A DNA stretch of 64,000 nt from positions 62,001 to 126,000 of the forward strand of contig BRON01000003.1 in assembly GCA_024345305.1 (NCBI GenBank). The letters are read 5' to 3'. This document shows positions 45,491 through 57,406 of this stretch, one piece after another. The translations under genes were made by a program, and so were the position numbers. This DNA comes from Mrakia gelida. Taxonomy: Eukaryota > Basidiomycota > Tremellomycetes > Cystofilobasidiales > Mrakiaceae. How positions within the stretch are numbered: position 1 is the stretch's first letter; each line of letters opens with the position of its first letter. The notes under the pieces are model-generated. The model worked only from the letters and a program-made list of their open reading frames with translations. It had not been told where the DNA came from and did no database searches.

Positions 45491-48400
45491 TCAAGCATGT
45501 CCCTTCGCGTCCTTATCTTTCGAGATCTTCAACCAACCCAACTCCCCAACCATCTTGTCGTTCTTCCCTCCTCGCACGTCCTCCATCTCCTCGTCTCCGT
45601 CGTCGTCCCCATCCTCGCCGACGATCCTCGCCTGTTCGGTCTTGGAGGGTGACCTGGCCGTCTCGATCTGGAGTCCTCGTTCGTTGCAGAGATGGAGGAG
45701 GCAGATGAAGCAGTACGAGGTCGAGATGTCGTTCATCTTGTCGGGAGGGTAGGCCTTCTGGAGGGAGGAAACGACGGTGGAGAAGACTCGAGGAGGTTCG
45801 GGAGGAGCGTCGGGTGGAGGAGCGGGCATTGGCTGAGGGAGGAGGAGGAAGGGGGGAGGGAGGAGGGGAGGAGAAGGGAACGACGCGAAAAGCGAGGTCA
45901 GCGAAACGTTCTTCCCTCTCGAAGCGTCTCTTCCTCGACAGCAACGAAGCAAAACGGAGAAACAGAGAGATGAATTCGCGACTAACCTCCTCATCCTCCG
46001 CCTCGCCCTCGATAGGAGGAGCAAAGATCTCCAACCCCTTCCAAATGCTGTCCTTCAACTTCTTCACGTCCACCCTCTTCGCTCGTTTCGTGTACTTGAC
46101 GTAGTCGGGTCTCGTCCTCTTGAGTCCTTGAGTCCCGACCCAGAGGTTGTCTTCGTCGTCGAACGTTCCATCGAGGGTGGGACCGTCGTGGGTTTCCTCG
46201 AGGTCGAGGTCGAGGTCGGAGGAAGAGTCGGGATCGAGGCCTCCGTCGTGGTGGTTCCCAGAGTCGTTGCCGTCGTCGTGGAAGAACTGGGTGTTGAAGG
46301 GGATGACATCGTCTTGGGCTGAGAGGAGGAAGTAAGGAAAAGAGGAGGGGAAAGGAGGGGAGTCAGTAGCGAGAGGGAAGACGGGAGCGACGAACGCAAT
46401 GAAACGTGAGAAGAGGAGAGGGAGGACTCACATCCGAAGTTGTCGTTGTCGTCGTCGGGGTAGGCGTTGGCTTGATCGGCGGCAGCTTGAGCCCAGAACT
46501 GTTCGTCGACCTCTCCGTCTCCACGAGCGTCTGCGAGAAGAGCGAGAAAAGGAGAACGATGGTCAGTCGAGAGTCGAACGAGAAGAGCTCGACGCGAAGA
46601 ACAAAAACGAACTGTTTAACATCTCCTTGTCGGCCTTCCTCATCCGAAGCTGTTCAAAAGGAAGGACAGGCTAGTCAGTAAACTAGTCTCGAGAAGGAGG
46701 TTGCCAGAGGAACGAGCCAACTCACAGTAAACGTCTTCTTCATGAACAACCTCAACAGCTGCGTCGAACTGAAGTGGAGATCGTCCGGCATCAACCACTT
46801 CTCGATCTCGGCCTTCTTCTCCTTCGAGCTCTTGCTCGTCTTCTTGGCTCCCGAGATCTTCTTCCCCGACGGTGTCGTTCCCGAGACGGCGGAGGATTTG
46901 GCGGAGGGGAGGGAGATGGTGGTCTTGCCGGAAGGAGGTTCGAAGAGTTTGTCGCGAGGAGTGAGAGGTTCGGGGGTGGAGAAGTCGATGGTGAAGGCTG
47001 GTTTGTTGGATTTGGTGGATTTGGAAGTGGTGACGGCGTCGGCTGGGGTTGGGTTCGAAGCGAAGGGAGGAGGAAGGCGAAGAGAAGAGGAGGAGAGGCG
47101 CGTCAGTATTCTCGTTTCGACGAAACGAACGACTGCCCTCGACGAACGAAGGGAAGAGAGAAGAAAGAGCTTGTACGTGGACTGACCTTTCTTCACAACC
47201 TGCCTCCTCATCTTCCAATGCTCGGGTCGTCCAACCCAGTTCTTCCCAAGGAGGTCCTTGTCGAAGTATCCAAACATCTCGCCCGCCTCGTCTCCTCCTT
47301 CCTCCCCAGCTCCCACCATAGCCATGAACAGATCCCTCTCGTTCCTCCTAGCAGGGTTGAAAGGTTCGTAGGCTCCTCCCCCACCACCCATCGAAACCGA
47401 CATCGACATCCCTCCTCCGTTCTCGAACGGCGCTCCGTTGTCCTCTCCGTTATCGTTGTCGTTGTCGTAGACTTCGAACCCCCCTGCTCCTCCTCCGTCG
47501 TCGTCATCGAAGAAGTCGTGGGCGGCGGAGTTGGCGTCGTGAGCGGGGTTGATGATGTCTTCTGGATCGAGGGAGTTGTCGAGGTTATTGGAGGGGGACG
47601 AGGAGGTGTTGAGCATGGAGAAGTCGAAGGCGAGGGAGGAGTCGGCGGAGGAGGAGAAGACGAAGCTAGAAAGAGTTGTGGAGATTTGACGGGAGAGAAT
47701 GGGGTCGAGAGTTGGGAGGAACTTAGCTGGTAGGTGGAAGGGAGGAGGCGAAGGGAAACGAAGGAAGGAGGTCAGCGCGCGAGCTCGAGCTCCTCGAGAC
47801 CAACCATCAACAACCCTCCTCTTCTCTCTTCCACCAGCTCCGCCGGATCAAACCCATCGCGTCCAGGAAGATATTTCCGACTCACCCTTGAGTCCAGTAA
47901 TATCCACCAACCGATCCTTCTCCTTCTTCTCCTTCCTCTTGATATCCTCCTCGAGCTCGTCCTCGTACTCCTCCTCCTCCTCGTCGTCGTCTCCAGCTCC
48001 CAACTTAGATCCTCCAGCATCGAACACGAGCTGACCCGTTCCGTCGATCCCGAGGTGGTTCATCAAGAGTCCTCCAGCTCCTCCTTCGTCGAAATCGGCA
48101 CAGGTCTTCTTGAAGAGAGGGTCGACGGAGACTTCGAGGTCGAGCTTCTTGGATGAGAGCGAGGCGAAGGATGGAGCGAGGGTCGAGGCTCGGGAGTTGT
48201 TCTGTAAGAGACGAGCGGAGTTTGAAGAACAGAGGAAGATGAGCCTGAGCGTAGAATCGCGACAAGACCTCGAGCTCAGGAAAGCAAGTCATGGACGCGA
48301 CTTGGTCGAAGCTCGGAGGGAAGGAAGGAGAGCTGAGAGCTCGAGCTCAGAGAGATAGAACGTACCTTCCTCTTCTTCTTTCCACCTCCGCCTTCCTCTC

Positions 48401-49381
48401 CATCTTCTCCTTCCTCACCATCCTCATCCTCGTCGTCGTCGTTGTTGGCTCCCGTTCCCGACTCTGCGAGACCACTGAGGAGCTTCCCCGTCTCCGCTCG
48501 AACGGAGTCGACTCGAGAGGTCCAGATCTTGACACATCCGTCGAGCGTTCGAGCGGCCTTCTGGAAGTTGATACCTATGGAGAGCAAGAGGGACGCGGAG
48601 AGCAGTGGTAAGAGGAGGTTAGAGATCGGGAGGAGACTACGAAGGCATGGAGGGAAGGAGGAAGGGAGGGAGTGGACGCACTCTCGTCGTCTGGACCGTT
48701 CCGAAGAAGAGTGAGGTCCGCGAAGTAGTCGATGAGAGCAAAGTTCCAGGTGTTGTTGACGGTGATTTTCTAGTAGTTCGAGTGACCGATAGAGACGCGA
48801 GTCAGCCCTCAGCAGGTCGGATGGATGAAGGTATGAGCTCGGAAGGGAAGGAAGGGAAGGGAAGGAGAGCTCACGTTGTCAGTGGCCAACTTCATCCACT
48901 CCTCGAACTTGGTCTCCATCACCTCTACACTCTCCTTCACAACAACAGGAGCACCCTCTCCTCCGCCTATGGATCTATTTGCTCCGTTCATGGCGCTCAA
49001 TCTCCTCTTCTTCTCTCCTTGAACGACTCGTCGAACAGGTCCTCCTCCCCCAACCGGAGAGCCTGCAGCTGCTGCTGAAGCGAGCGAGATATCGTTGGCG
49101 TTCCCTGACTGTCTTCTCCTGTTCTGCTTCTCTGCTAGATCGTTGTTGATGATGGACGAGTTGGGTGATTGTTGTTGATGATGATCTGGGAGGGAGACGT
49201 GTTTGGGACGAGAGTTGGGTTGTTTGGATTTTGACGATCCTCCGCCGTTCGTAGGTCGCTTCGGAGGAGGAGGGGAAGGGAGTGTAGAATCCGAGTGGTT
49301 GTCGTCTGAAGAAGGGGATCCATCCTCGGAATCCGAAGAGAGAACGACTTGAGCCTTCCGGCTACGGCCAGGACGAGACAT
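45491..49381 (-). CDS. BRN1: Condensin complex subunit 2 (Barren/Brn1, kleisin)
   Basis: The kleisin closes the condensin ring around the Smc2-Smc4 heads to compact mitotic chromosomes. The start is ATG 49381 (MSRPGRSRKAQVVLSSDSED). The conserved N-terminal region reads TKFEEWMKLATDN, NTWNFALIDYFADL, then NFQKAARTLDGCVKIWTSRV, the Smc2-binding part. The middle is acidic and low-complexity (NNDDDEDEDGEEGEDGEEGG) and later contains PEHWKMRRQ. The C-terminal winged-helix part includes MNDISTSYCFICLLHLCNER followed by GLQIET, ending KDKDAKGHA, TGA 45491-45493. About fourteen exons are seen. All Barren blocks are present, so it should be functional. Confidence 0.9.
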
Positions 49382-49698
49382 CGAAGGCAAGGAGGGGAGG
49401 GGAGGGAGGTCGAAGTTGGGCGAAGGGAAGAGCAGACGCGTCTCCTTCTTTCGAGCTCGCTGCGCAGCATCGTTTTTTTCTTCTCGATTTTTCGGGAGTG
49501 AGAAAGAGCCGAGGCTGGGAGTATACATCGCGTCCCAGAAAGATGCACCTAAAAAGTAAAATCAAGAGCGAGGGAGGTCATCTGGCTCTCGCTGTCCGGC
49601 CAACAGCGAAGCTCGAAGCGAGCTTCCTCCTTTCGACCCTTGCATCTTTCAACCTTCAACCACAACCCCCTTTTCAACCCCAGCACAACTCTCACATC
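49382..49698. promoter_or_regulatory. Divergent promoter, condensin and quinone oxidoreductase
   Basis: 317 bp lie between divergent ATGs. The sequence cagacgcgtctcc near 49434 contains ACGCGT, the MCB core bound by the MBF cell-cycle factor in yeasts, close to the condensin start. This hexamer is frequent across the window, so its meaning here is uncertain. Confidence 0.4.
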
Positions 49699-51561
49699 AT
49701 GAAGGCCTTCGTAGTATCCGAGCACCGACACCCATCCAAGATCCAGACGTGAGTCTCCCCTCCAAACCTCTCAAAGAAGCAGAAACTCTCCGGAAGAGTC
49801 GATTACCGAGCTCACTTCGACCCTCCCTTCCTCCCTATCCCATTATCTTCAGCACCTACGACGCTCCTCCTCCCAAAATCGGCAAGAATGAGATCCTCGT
49901 CGATGTATACAGTGTCGGGTGAGACTCTTCTGCTTCTCGCATATCGGAAAGACCCAGAACTGACCCCTTCTCCTTCGTTGATCGCTCAAGACTCAACTTC
50001 TTCGACGTCCTCCAAGCTCAGAACAAATACCAACTCCAACCTCCTCTCCCTTTCGTCCTTGGAACTGAGTTCGCTGGTGTGGTATCCAAGGATGCTGTTA
50101 TCCCTAAGGGTTGCGCTTTCAAGGCAGGAGATCGAGTCTTCGGGGCTGCTCAGGGCGAGTCGCTCGTCCCTCCTCTTGAGGCACCTCGCTTCCTCGGCCT
50201 CGCGATCTCCTTTTCTGACCGAACGTATCTCGCTCCTACAGGTGCTTACGCTGAACAGGTCGCCGTCTCATACCAACAACTGCTTCCCATCCCCAAGAAC
50301 ATCTCCTTCGATCAAGCAGGTGCGTCTCTCTCTCCTTCTTTCATTCAACGACACGCGTCCCCGTCCGCCTCGAGCTGATACCGTCTTTCTTTTCGTTTCA
50401 GCTGGCATGTCGATCACCTGGCCTACCTCCTACGAAGGTATCGTCGGCAGGGGAGAGGCTAAGAAGGGCGAGTGGGTTCTCGTTCACGCTGGAGCCGGTG
50501 GAGTTGGTTCGTCGATTATCTCGCCTTTCCTCTCGTCCTCTCGAGCACTTGGAGCTGACTTCCTCAACCCTCGCGTCTGCTCCCGTCCACAGGCCTCCCT
50601 GCCATTCAAATTGCGAAGAGCCTCGGCTGCAAAGTCATCGCTACCGCTGGCTCGAAGGACAAGCTCGACGTCTGTCGCGATCTCGGAGGAGCTGACTTCG
50701 GAGTCGATTACTCGAAGGATGGATGGCAGAAGGAGGTGATGAAGATCACCGAGGGGAAGGGAGTTGATGTTGTGTTTGATCCGGTGGTGAGTCTAGGAAC
50801 CAAGCGTCGAGGATCGTTGTCCGACGTGAATCGATCTGACTGACCCACCCTCCCTCCCTCCCCTTCCTTTCTTTCTCTTTCGCCCTCTAGGGCATGCTTA
50901 TCCCAAGTCTCAAAGTCGCCGCTTGGAAGTGTAGACTCGTCGTCGTCGGTTTCGCAGCTGGTACCATCGAGAAGGTTCATTCGCTCAACCGACCCTCTCC
51001 CCGCTCGACGCGTTGCTTTGTCTCGCTGACCTCGCGTTCGTCCCTCTCCCAGATCCCAGCCAACCTGATCCTCGTTAAGGTTCGCTCATCCGACTATCTA
51101 TCCGACTATCTACTTCTCGACCGCGTCTTTCATTCCTCGCTGACTTCACCCCCTTCTCCTCTCCTCTCTCTCCTTTCGTCCTCCGTCGCAGAACGTCTCC
51201 ATCGTCGGCCTCCACCTCGGAGCCTACTACAAGAAGGAGCCCGCTCACCCCGTGGCCATCTGGAAAGATCTTTTCAAAGGCTTCGCGTCCGGAGCACTCA
51301 AACCTGTCGTCTTCGACAAACTGTACGAGTGAGCCTTCTTCCAAACCTTTCGTTTCGCTTCGCTTCGCCGCGTCGAGAACCGAGCTGACTCCTCTCTTCC
51401 TCGCTCCCCTTCTTCTTCGTGTGAACTGTAGCGGACTGGAAGCGATCCCTCAAGGACTGCAGGACATCGAGGATCGAAAGACGTGGGGGAAGGTGACGGC
51501 TAGGGTGAGAGAGGAGGCGAGTGGGAAGGCGATTGAAGGGAGGGAGAAGTCGAAGTTGTAA
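49699..51561 (+). CDS. Quinone oxidoreductase-type medium-chain dehydrogenase
   Basis: An NADPH-dependent reductase of quinones or enals, cytosolic or mitochondrial. The start is ATG 49699 (MKAFVVSEHRHPSKIQ). The GroES-like part contains NEILVDVYSVGLNFFDVLQ, LPFVLGTEFAGVV and GDRVFGAAQGAYAEQVAV. The cofactor fold follows with VLVHAGAGGVG, GLAAIQIAKSLGCKVIATAG and VDVVFDPVG, then LKVAAWKCRLVVVGFAAGTI and NVSIVGLHLGAYYK. It ends GREKSKL, TAA 51559-51561. No structural or catalytic zinc ligands are visible, so it fits the zinc-free quinone oxidoreductase branch. About eleven exons are seen. Confidence 0.9.
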
Positions 51562-51916
51562 AACAAGCTCGATCAAGAAGAACAGAGATGGTTTTTCATG
51601 AGGATGAACCTTCACGACACACGCACCACGCTCAGGGATGTTGCCTTCTGCAGTTCGTAAGAGAGCTCTCGTGCCCGTCTTGTTCGTGGACTCTCAAGCA
51701 AAGCAAACGCTCCGCTCCCGCCCTGCCCCCTCTCTCCTCTCGATAGACAGAGCAGACACACGGACAAGATCATCAAAATCGTAAGATAGCACGTCCCCAG
51801 CAAAGCAAGCAAGCAAGCAGAATAGTCGGTCACCGAAAAGATCGTGTTGTGTTTCCCTTCGTTTCGTTCGCTGAGCTCTCCGCCGTCCTTCCCTCCCTTC
51901 GTTTCGTTCCCTGAAC
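51562..51916. other. Convergent intergenic stretch
   Basis: 3' flanks of the oxidoreductase and the Zn2Cys6 gene. A short run of aagc repeats (caaagcaagcaagcaagcag) is at 51802-51821. Nothing else is supported. Confidence 0.5.
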
Positions 51917-54900
51917 TCAATCCGCGAAGTTCTGTGAACCAAGACCAAAAGGCGAGGTCAGTCAAGCTTCGGCAGACGAAGAAGAGGCGAGAGAGCGCCA
52001 ACGAACTTTTTCGATATCCGAGAGGATCGAGAGGAAGTCTGCGAGTGCGAAACGACGGAGACGAAAGCAGAGCAGAGTCAGCTCGCGTTTTTTACGGAGG
52101 GAAAGAGGCGAAAGGAGTTCGAGCTCACCCCAGAGATAGCTGTTGATCCTCATGACGCTCTGTTCTCCCTTGACGGAAGGAGGATCGGGATCCAGATCGA
52201 GGAGCGTCGACGCGACGAAGCGGACCTCTGCAGAGGGTGAAAAGGGACCAGCGAGACGAGCGTCAGCATCACGATCGAATCTATGATGGCGAAAAGCGAA
52301 GATGGATAGGAACTGACTATGGACGAGAGAGGGTCCGTTGACGGCGAGCTGGAGGGTCGAGAGGAGCGAGAAGAGAGGAGTCAGCATGTCGAGCGAAAGC
52401 TTAGCGCTTCGAAGCGGTCTGGATGAGAAACGAACGTTTTGGATTGGGATACTGTTCGAGGAAAGCAGCGGGGGTGAAGCACTGGTCAGCCTGGCGGTCG
52501 ACAAAACAAGATAAAGACGAGAGACAGGAGACGAGGTCACTTACTTGTGCAGCACGTTCAAAAGATCAACAGCGACGGCTTCTCGTCGATCCGACGATCC
52601 ATCTGAGTCCCAGGAGACTCGCTCGGCAGCTGCACGAGCAACGAAAGCGAAATGAAGGAGAGAGAGGTGGTCAACAGGTCGTCTCGATGATTCGCCTGGT
52701 TCGGCACGACATCTGTCTTCCCTCTCCTCCCTCGACGAGAAGGAGAACGGCAGAACACTCACCAGTCCTAGCAGGAGTCCCAACCTCTCCACTGAGTTCC
52801 AAAAGCTCGTCTCGGTATTGCCTGCAGCCCCAAACAAACAAGCGCGAAGGTCAGCTTGAGCTCGCGTCGGGTCGATCGATCGAACACCCTGCGAACGGCG
52901 AAAGGGAGATAGAAGAAGATCGAGATGCTCACAGCAACAAGAACCTCGTCAGAGCATGAGTGATGAAGATGTTTCCCTGAGAAACAAGGTAGGCGTCCTT
53001 GGCTGTCTCCTTGCTCGAAGCAGGGTTGAAGAAGTAGGTTTCGAGTTGGTTGCGAGCTTCAGTTTCCCATCCTGCTGCTGGACTTTGGGACGGGCGAACG
53101 AAGGGGGAAGAGGAGGAGGGAAAGGAAGAGAACAAAGAGGGATAGGAGGCGGGGGTCAGGACAGAGAGAGAGATAACTCTGACTCAAGCCGAGTGACTTT
53201 CGAGCGCAAAAGAGAAAACGAAAAAGGGTGGGCGCAAGACTCACGAGTTGGCGGCCGAGTTGAAGCTCTTCTTCATACTGAACGCAGGAGGCGAGTCCTC
53301 TAGGAGCTTGACGGTCTTCTGCATAAGCGATCCAACCTCCCTGAGCTTCTTGATGATCCCTTCCGGTCCAACGGGAGGGCATCGACGCGTATCTCGCTGA
53401 AGCTGGACGATCTCTCCAAGGACGGCGAAGATCCGACTGATGATGTTGAACCCGACGATGATGGCTGTTTGGGAGGCAGGTTGTTGGAGGTAGGCGTCTC
53501 GGGTGATGTATTCGTCGTCGCTGGAAGGGGAGGGAAGGAGGTCAGCTTCGACGCTTCGAACCGAGGAGAGAGTGAGACGCGACTCACAGTTCCCTAGGAG
53601 GCAGAACATCATAGTAATCTTCCGGTCGCATAGCGATCGGTCTTGCCGAGAGAGCAGCCATGGACTTGTCGGCAATGATGACGAGGAAGAAGATGCGTCG
53701 TCGGATCTCGGTTTCGATGGGATCTGAGGTCGATCAGACAAACGAAGTGGAGAAAAGCTCAGCTTCCCAGTTCCAATAGAAGAACGAGAGTGTGAAGAAA
53801 GTTGAGTGCTCACCGAGTCCTAGGTACGTCTGAAGAAGAAGGACGACGACGACGAGACGAAGAAGAAGGTGGGTCAGAAACGACGACGCGACAAAGAACG
53901 AAAAACAGACAGATCGAACTCACCTCCTCCTTGTGCAAACCCAGCGAGATAGCGATATGCTGACACTCTCCGTAGGCAGCGTGGTTCGATCCAGGGTTTC
54001 CGATGACTGAACGGACCGAACGAAGAAGCGCGAACGAAACGAGAAGGAGAACGAACGGCGAAGTCAGCTCCTCTCTTCGTCTTCCCCTTCTCCTCACGTC
54101 TGAACGCAAGAACGAGCACGAGCACGAGCGTTCGACTCACCAAACTGATAAACCGTATCAAAGTACCGAATGATGACCATCTCCAGCACAGGCGGATCGT
54201 ACGACTCGATGCTGATGAGTCTCGAGGCCTGATAACATCGGTTCGCGAGTTTTCGAACCTCGCCTGATTCGACGGGGATGTAGCTCTTGGGGACCTGAGT
54301 GAACGCCAGAGCGGAGACGAGAGAGGCAGTCAGCGAGGGGAGAGAAGAAACAGAAAGGAACGGAGGGCAAAGGTAGGCTGACCTGTACGAGCGTGCACGC
54401 GAGCGTCGACATCAAGAGAGCGAAGAACAGAGGGTTCCGTTCCTCGAGATGACTGGCGAGATCGGCGAGGAACGTCGGTTGATGGAGGCAGGGGGTGAGA
54501 GGCCAGACCTGTACGTGTGAACGAGAGGAGGTCAGCTCAGATGAGGAAGAACATCGTCGTCGAAAAGAGGACGCGTCGAGGGACTCACGAAATCGAAGAA
54601 CAACGAAACGACGTAAACGGCTGTATCCCTAGGCAATACGTCCTCCACTCGATGAACCCTGTTCAAGCTCGACGGTGAGGGAGCGACCTCCGGGTTCAAC
54701 CGAATCCCATTCGCTGGAATTCCAGGATGAAGTGGGAGCGGATGCTGCTGCATCAACGCCGAACCTGAAGGTCCTCCTGCCTCCACTCCTCCCACACCGA
54801 CTCCAGCAGGATCTGCATCGCTCCATCTTGCCGAGTTCCTCTCGTACGATGTTGAGCTCAACGCTCCGAAGAACGGAGGCGAAGGAGCGTGGTGGGTGGT

Positions 54901-56854
54901 TTGAGCGGCGTAGACTCCGAACGGACTCGGTGCTGAGGCGGCGGGATGGAGAGGGAAGTTGGTGGTTGCTGAAGGGGAGGAGAGAGGGGAGGGACGAAGG
55001 ATGGATGGGAGCATTCCTCGAGCGGAGGAAGAGGAGGAGGAAGGGTAGTTGCTGAGGTCGTAGCGAGGGTAGGAGGAGATGGAGGCCGACGCGAGGGAAG
55101 GGGAGATGGGTGGGGAGGGCGAGACCTTGGGCAGGGTGAGGGCTGAGAAGGAGACCGATCGACTGGGGTTGGAGGATGATCCTGAGGTTCCCATGCTGAG
55201 TTGCTGAGGGGGTGGAGGCATTCCGTCGTAAGGGTCTGGACCTCCTCGTGTCGACGACGACGGAGCGTAACTCCAGCTCGGTCGAGCCTGATCGATCTGC
55301 ATCCCTCCGTTGGGCGACTCTCCTGAATCCTCGTCGTCCTCATCGAGCTGCTGACCCGCAGGATCTTGATCGATGTTGAATCCTCCGTCGGTGTAGTGGA
55401 CGTGGTGTTGAGGAGGAGGGTAGGGTTGATGCTGCAGCTGCTGGTGAAGGTGGTGGGAGTGTTGATGATGAAGTTGGGGCTGATGCTGCTGCTGCTCGGG
55501 GTTGTAGGCGAAGGAAGGCACGTAGCCAGAGGGAGAAGGGACGGGAGGAGACGTGGTCGAGTTGGATCCCCCAGAAATCGAGCCGCCAGCGATGGGTTGA
55601 GCAGGTTCGAAGCCTCCTTGGAACGCGACGGGTCCTCCTGCTCCTCCTCCTCCGGCTCCTGCTGCCTGAGCGTCACTTTTGAGTTTCCTGGGAGAGAAGA
55701 AACGAGAAGTTTATACTTTGTCAGCGATTGAACGGAGGAGGAACAGAAGCAAACGCGAGAAAACGACGAGCGTGGCCCAGAACCTCTTCGAGGTCCCCGT
55801 TCTCGTCGAAGGGAGTTTCTTCGGAGATGAGGATGGTCGAGATAACAACGAGGGAAAGGGAATCGATTCCCTCTGAGAGTACGACTGGAGCTCATTTCTT
55901 CGAGCTCTATCCTTCAACTCCCATCTCAACCCAAACCCAACTCTCCCTTCGATCCCCAACGAAACCCGCATGGGCGAGGAGCGGCTTCGTCCTCGAGGGG
56001 AGGGCCGGTCTCGCTCCCCTGTTTTCCCACGAAGCAAGCGAAGAACGAATCGAAGGGAGGACTCACTTCAGGTAGAGATTCGGAGGACCACGTTTCCTAG
56101 GCTGGTAGAAGTAGGAGCAGGTGATCCTCAATCCAGAGCAGTGCTGGAAGATCCGCGCAGAGAGGAGGTCAACTTCAAGAGGAAGGGAGGGAAGAGAGAG
56201 GCAGGCTAGGCTGGAAGGAAGCGGAAGAAGAGGTCGAGCTGAAGGGACGAACCTTGCAGGGAGGGATGATCGCTCCAGGAGCGTAGACGTCAAACGTGGG
56301 ATCCAGAGGAGGGTCCCGATCACATCGGACTCTGCGAGAGAGGAGACGGAGGAGAAGGGAGGGGAGTCAGGATCGAGTCAACGTGGCGAATGAAGGGGGA
56401 GGAGGAGTCAAGGCGAGGTTGGGTTTCCTTCATCCTTCTTCGCAACTCACTTTCGAGCTCTGCACGCATCACACGCTGGAGGGAGTACCAACGGAATAAA
56501 GGTCAGTAGGCGCTCCTTCGACTCGAGTATCGCAGGAGTGCGAAAAATGTGGGATAGAAGCGAAGGAGACGAGCCGAGGAGAGGTCGAGCTCTCTCCCTC
56601 TTCGTCAACCGTCGAGCTCGAAGTCCTTCCCGACATCTTCCTCCCTCTACACCGTCCATCCACTCAGAGCGTACCCAATCGAGCTCCCGTATATGCAAGC
56701 TCCTCTCCTCTCCAAGCCTATGGTACTCACAAGGGTTCTGTTTCTTCTTGACCTCTCCTTCAGCGAGTTGAACTTTGGGCTTCTTCCTCTTCTTGGTCGG
56801 CTCGAGCTTGCCTCCTACAGCTCCATCCAGAGGAGAAAGCTTCTCAACCTTCAT
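51917..56854 (-). CDS. Zn2Cys6 fungal-specific transcription factor
   Basis: The start is ATG 56854 (MKVEKLSPLDGAVGGKLEPT). A basic region (KKRKKPK) is followed by the binuclear cluster: ACDACRARKVRC, then a 21-residue loop, then CKHCSGLRITC. The loop is longer than the 5-12 residues usual between the third and fourth cysteines. Next come KRGPPNLYLK and a His/Gln/Pro/Ser-rich region of about 330 residues. The fungal_trans regulatory domain follows: FFDFVWPLTPCLHQPTFLAD, FFALLMSTLACTLVQ, ANRCYQASRLISIESYDPP, QHIAISLGLHKEETYLGLDP and EIRRRIFFLVIIADKS. The last intron splits DIEK from NFAD, TGA 51917-51919. About twenty exons. It is a nuclear regulator whose target pathway cannot be read from the sequence. 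Confidence 0.88.
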
Positions 56855-57406
56855 AGAAAGTTCGTCCGTCGTGAAAATCCGTAGAGTGGGGTGGTGGGTT
56901 ATAAGGTGAGAGAGGGTGACAGAAGGGGAGGGAGCTGTTGTAGAAAGAGAGCGAGTCGTGGTTTGAAGGAGGAGGGGAGAGCAGCGAGGCGAAGCTGAAC
57001 AGAGGACGGAGAGGGGAGCTTGGCCTGGGCCTCCGTAGAGATTTGGTCCCTCTTCGTTTCCGACAAGATTCAGCCCCTGTCGAGAATTCTCCTCTCTCAT
57101 TTAACAGGTCTGACGACAACGCGAAGAAAAAAGGAAGCAACCCCCGATGGAGAGAAGGAGGGAGCGCGACGAAGCTCGCCGTGGCCGGGAAGGCTCGGTC
57201 TCTTCTTCCTCCCACCTCCAGAGCTCAGAAGGACAGATTTTCTCCTCTTTCAGACCCTCGAGGACTCGAATATCTGAAAATAACTGAAAAATTTGTCGCG
57301 AAGGACGCGAAGTCGCCCTCCCCTCGCGCTCCCTCGCGCCTTCGACCGAAGTTCGAGACTCAGCTCTCTCCCTCTCCTCCAACGTCCTCCTTCTCCCTTC
57401 TCAGAC
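56855..57406. promoter_or_regulatory. Divergent promoter, Zn2Cys6 factor and ArfGAP
   Basis: 552 bp separate the divergent ATGs. The ArfGAP side ends in a C/T-rich leader (ctctctccctctcctcc). No TATA element is seen on either side. Open frames on the minus strand just upstream of 56854 probably belong to the 5' leader. Confidence 0.45.
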
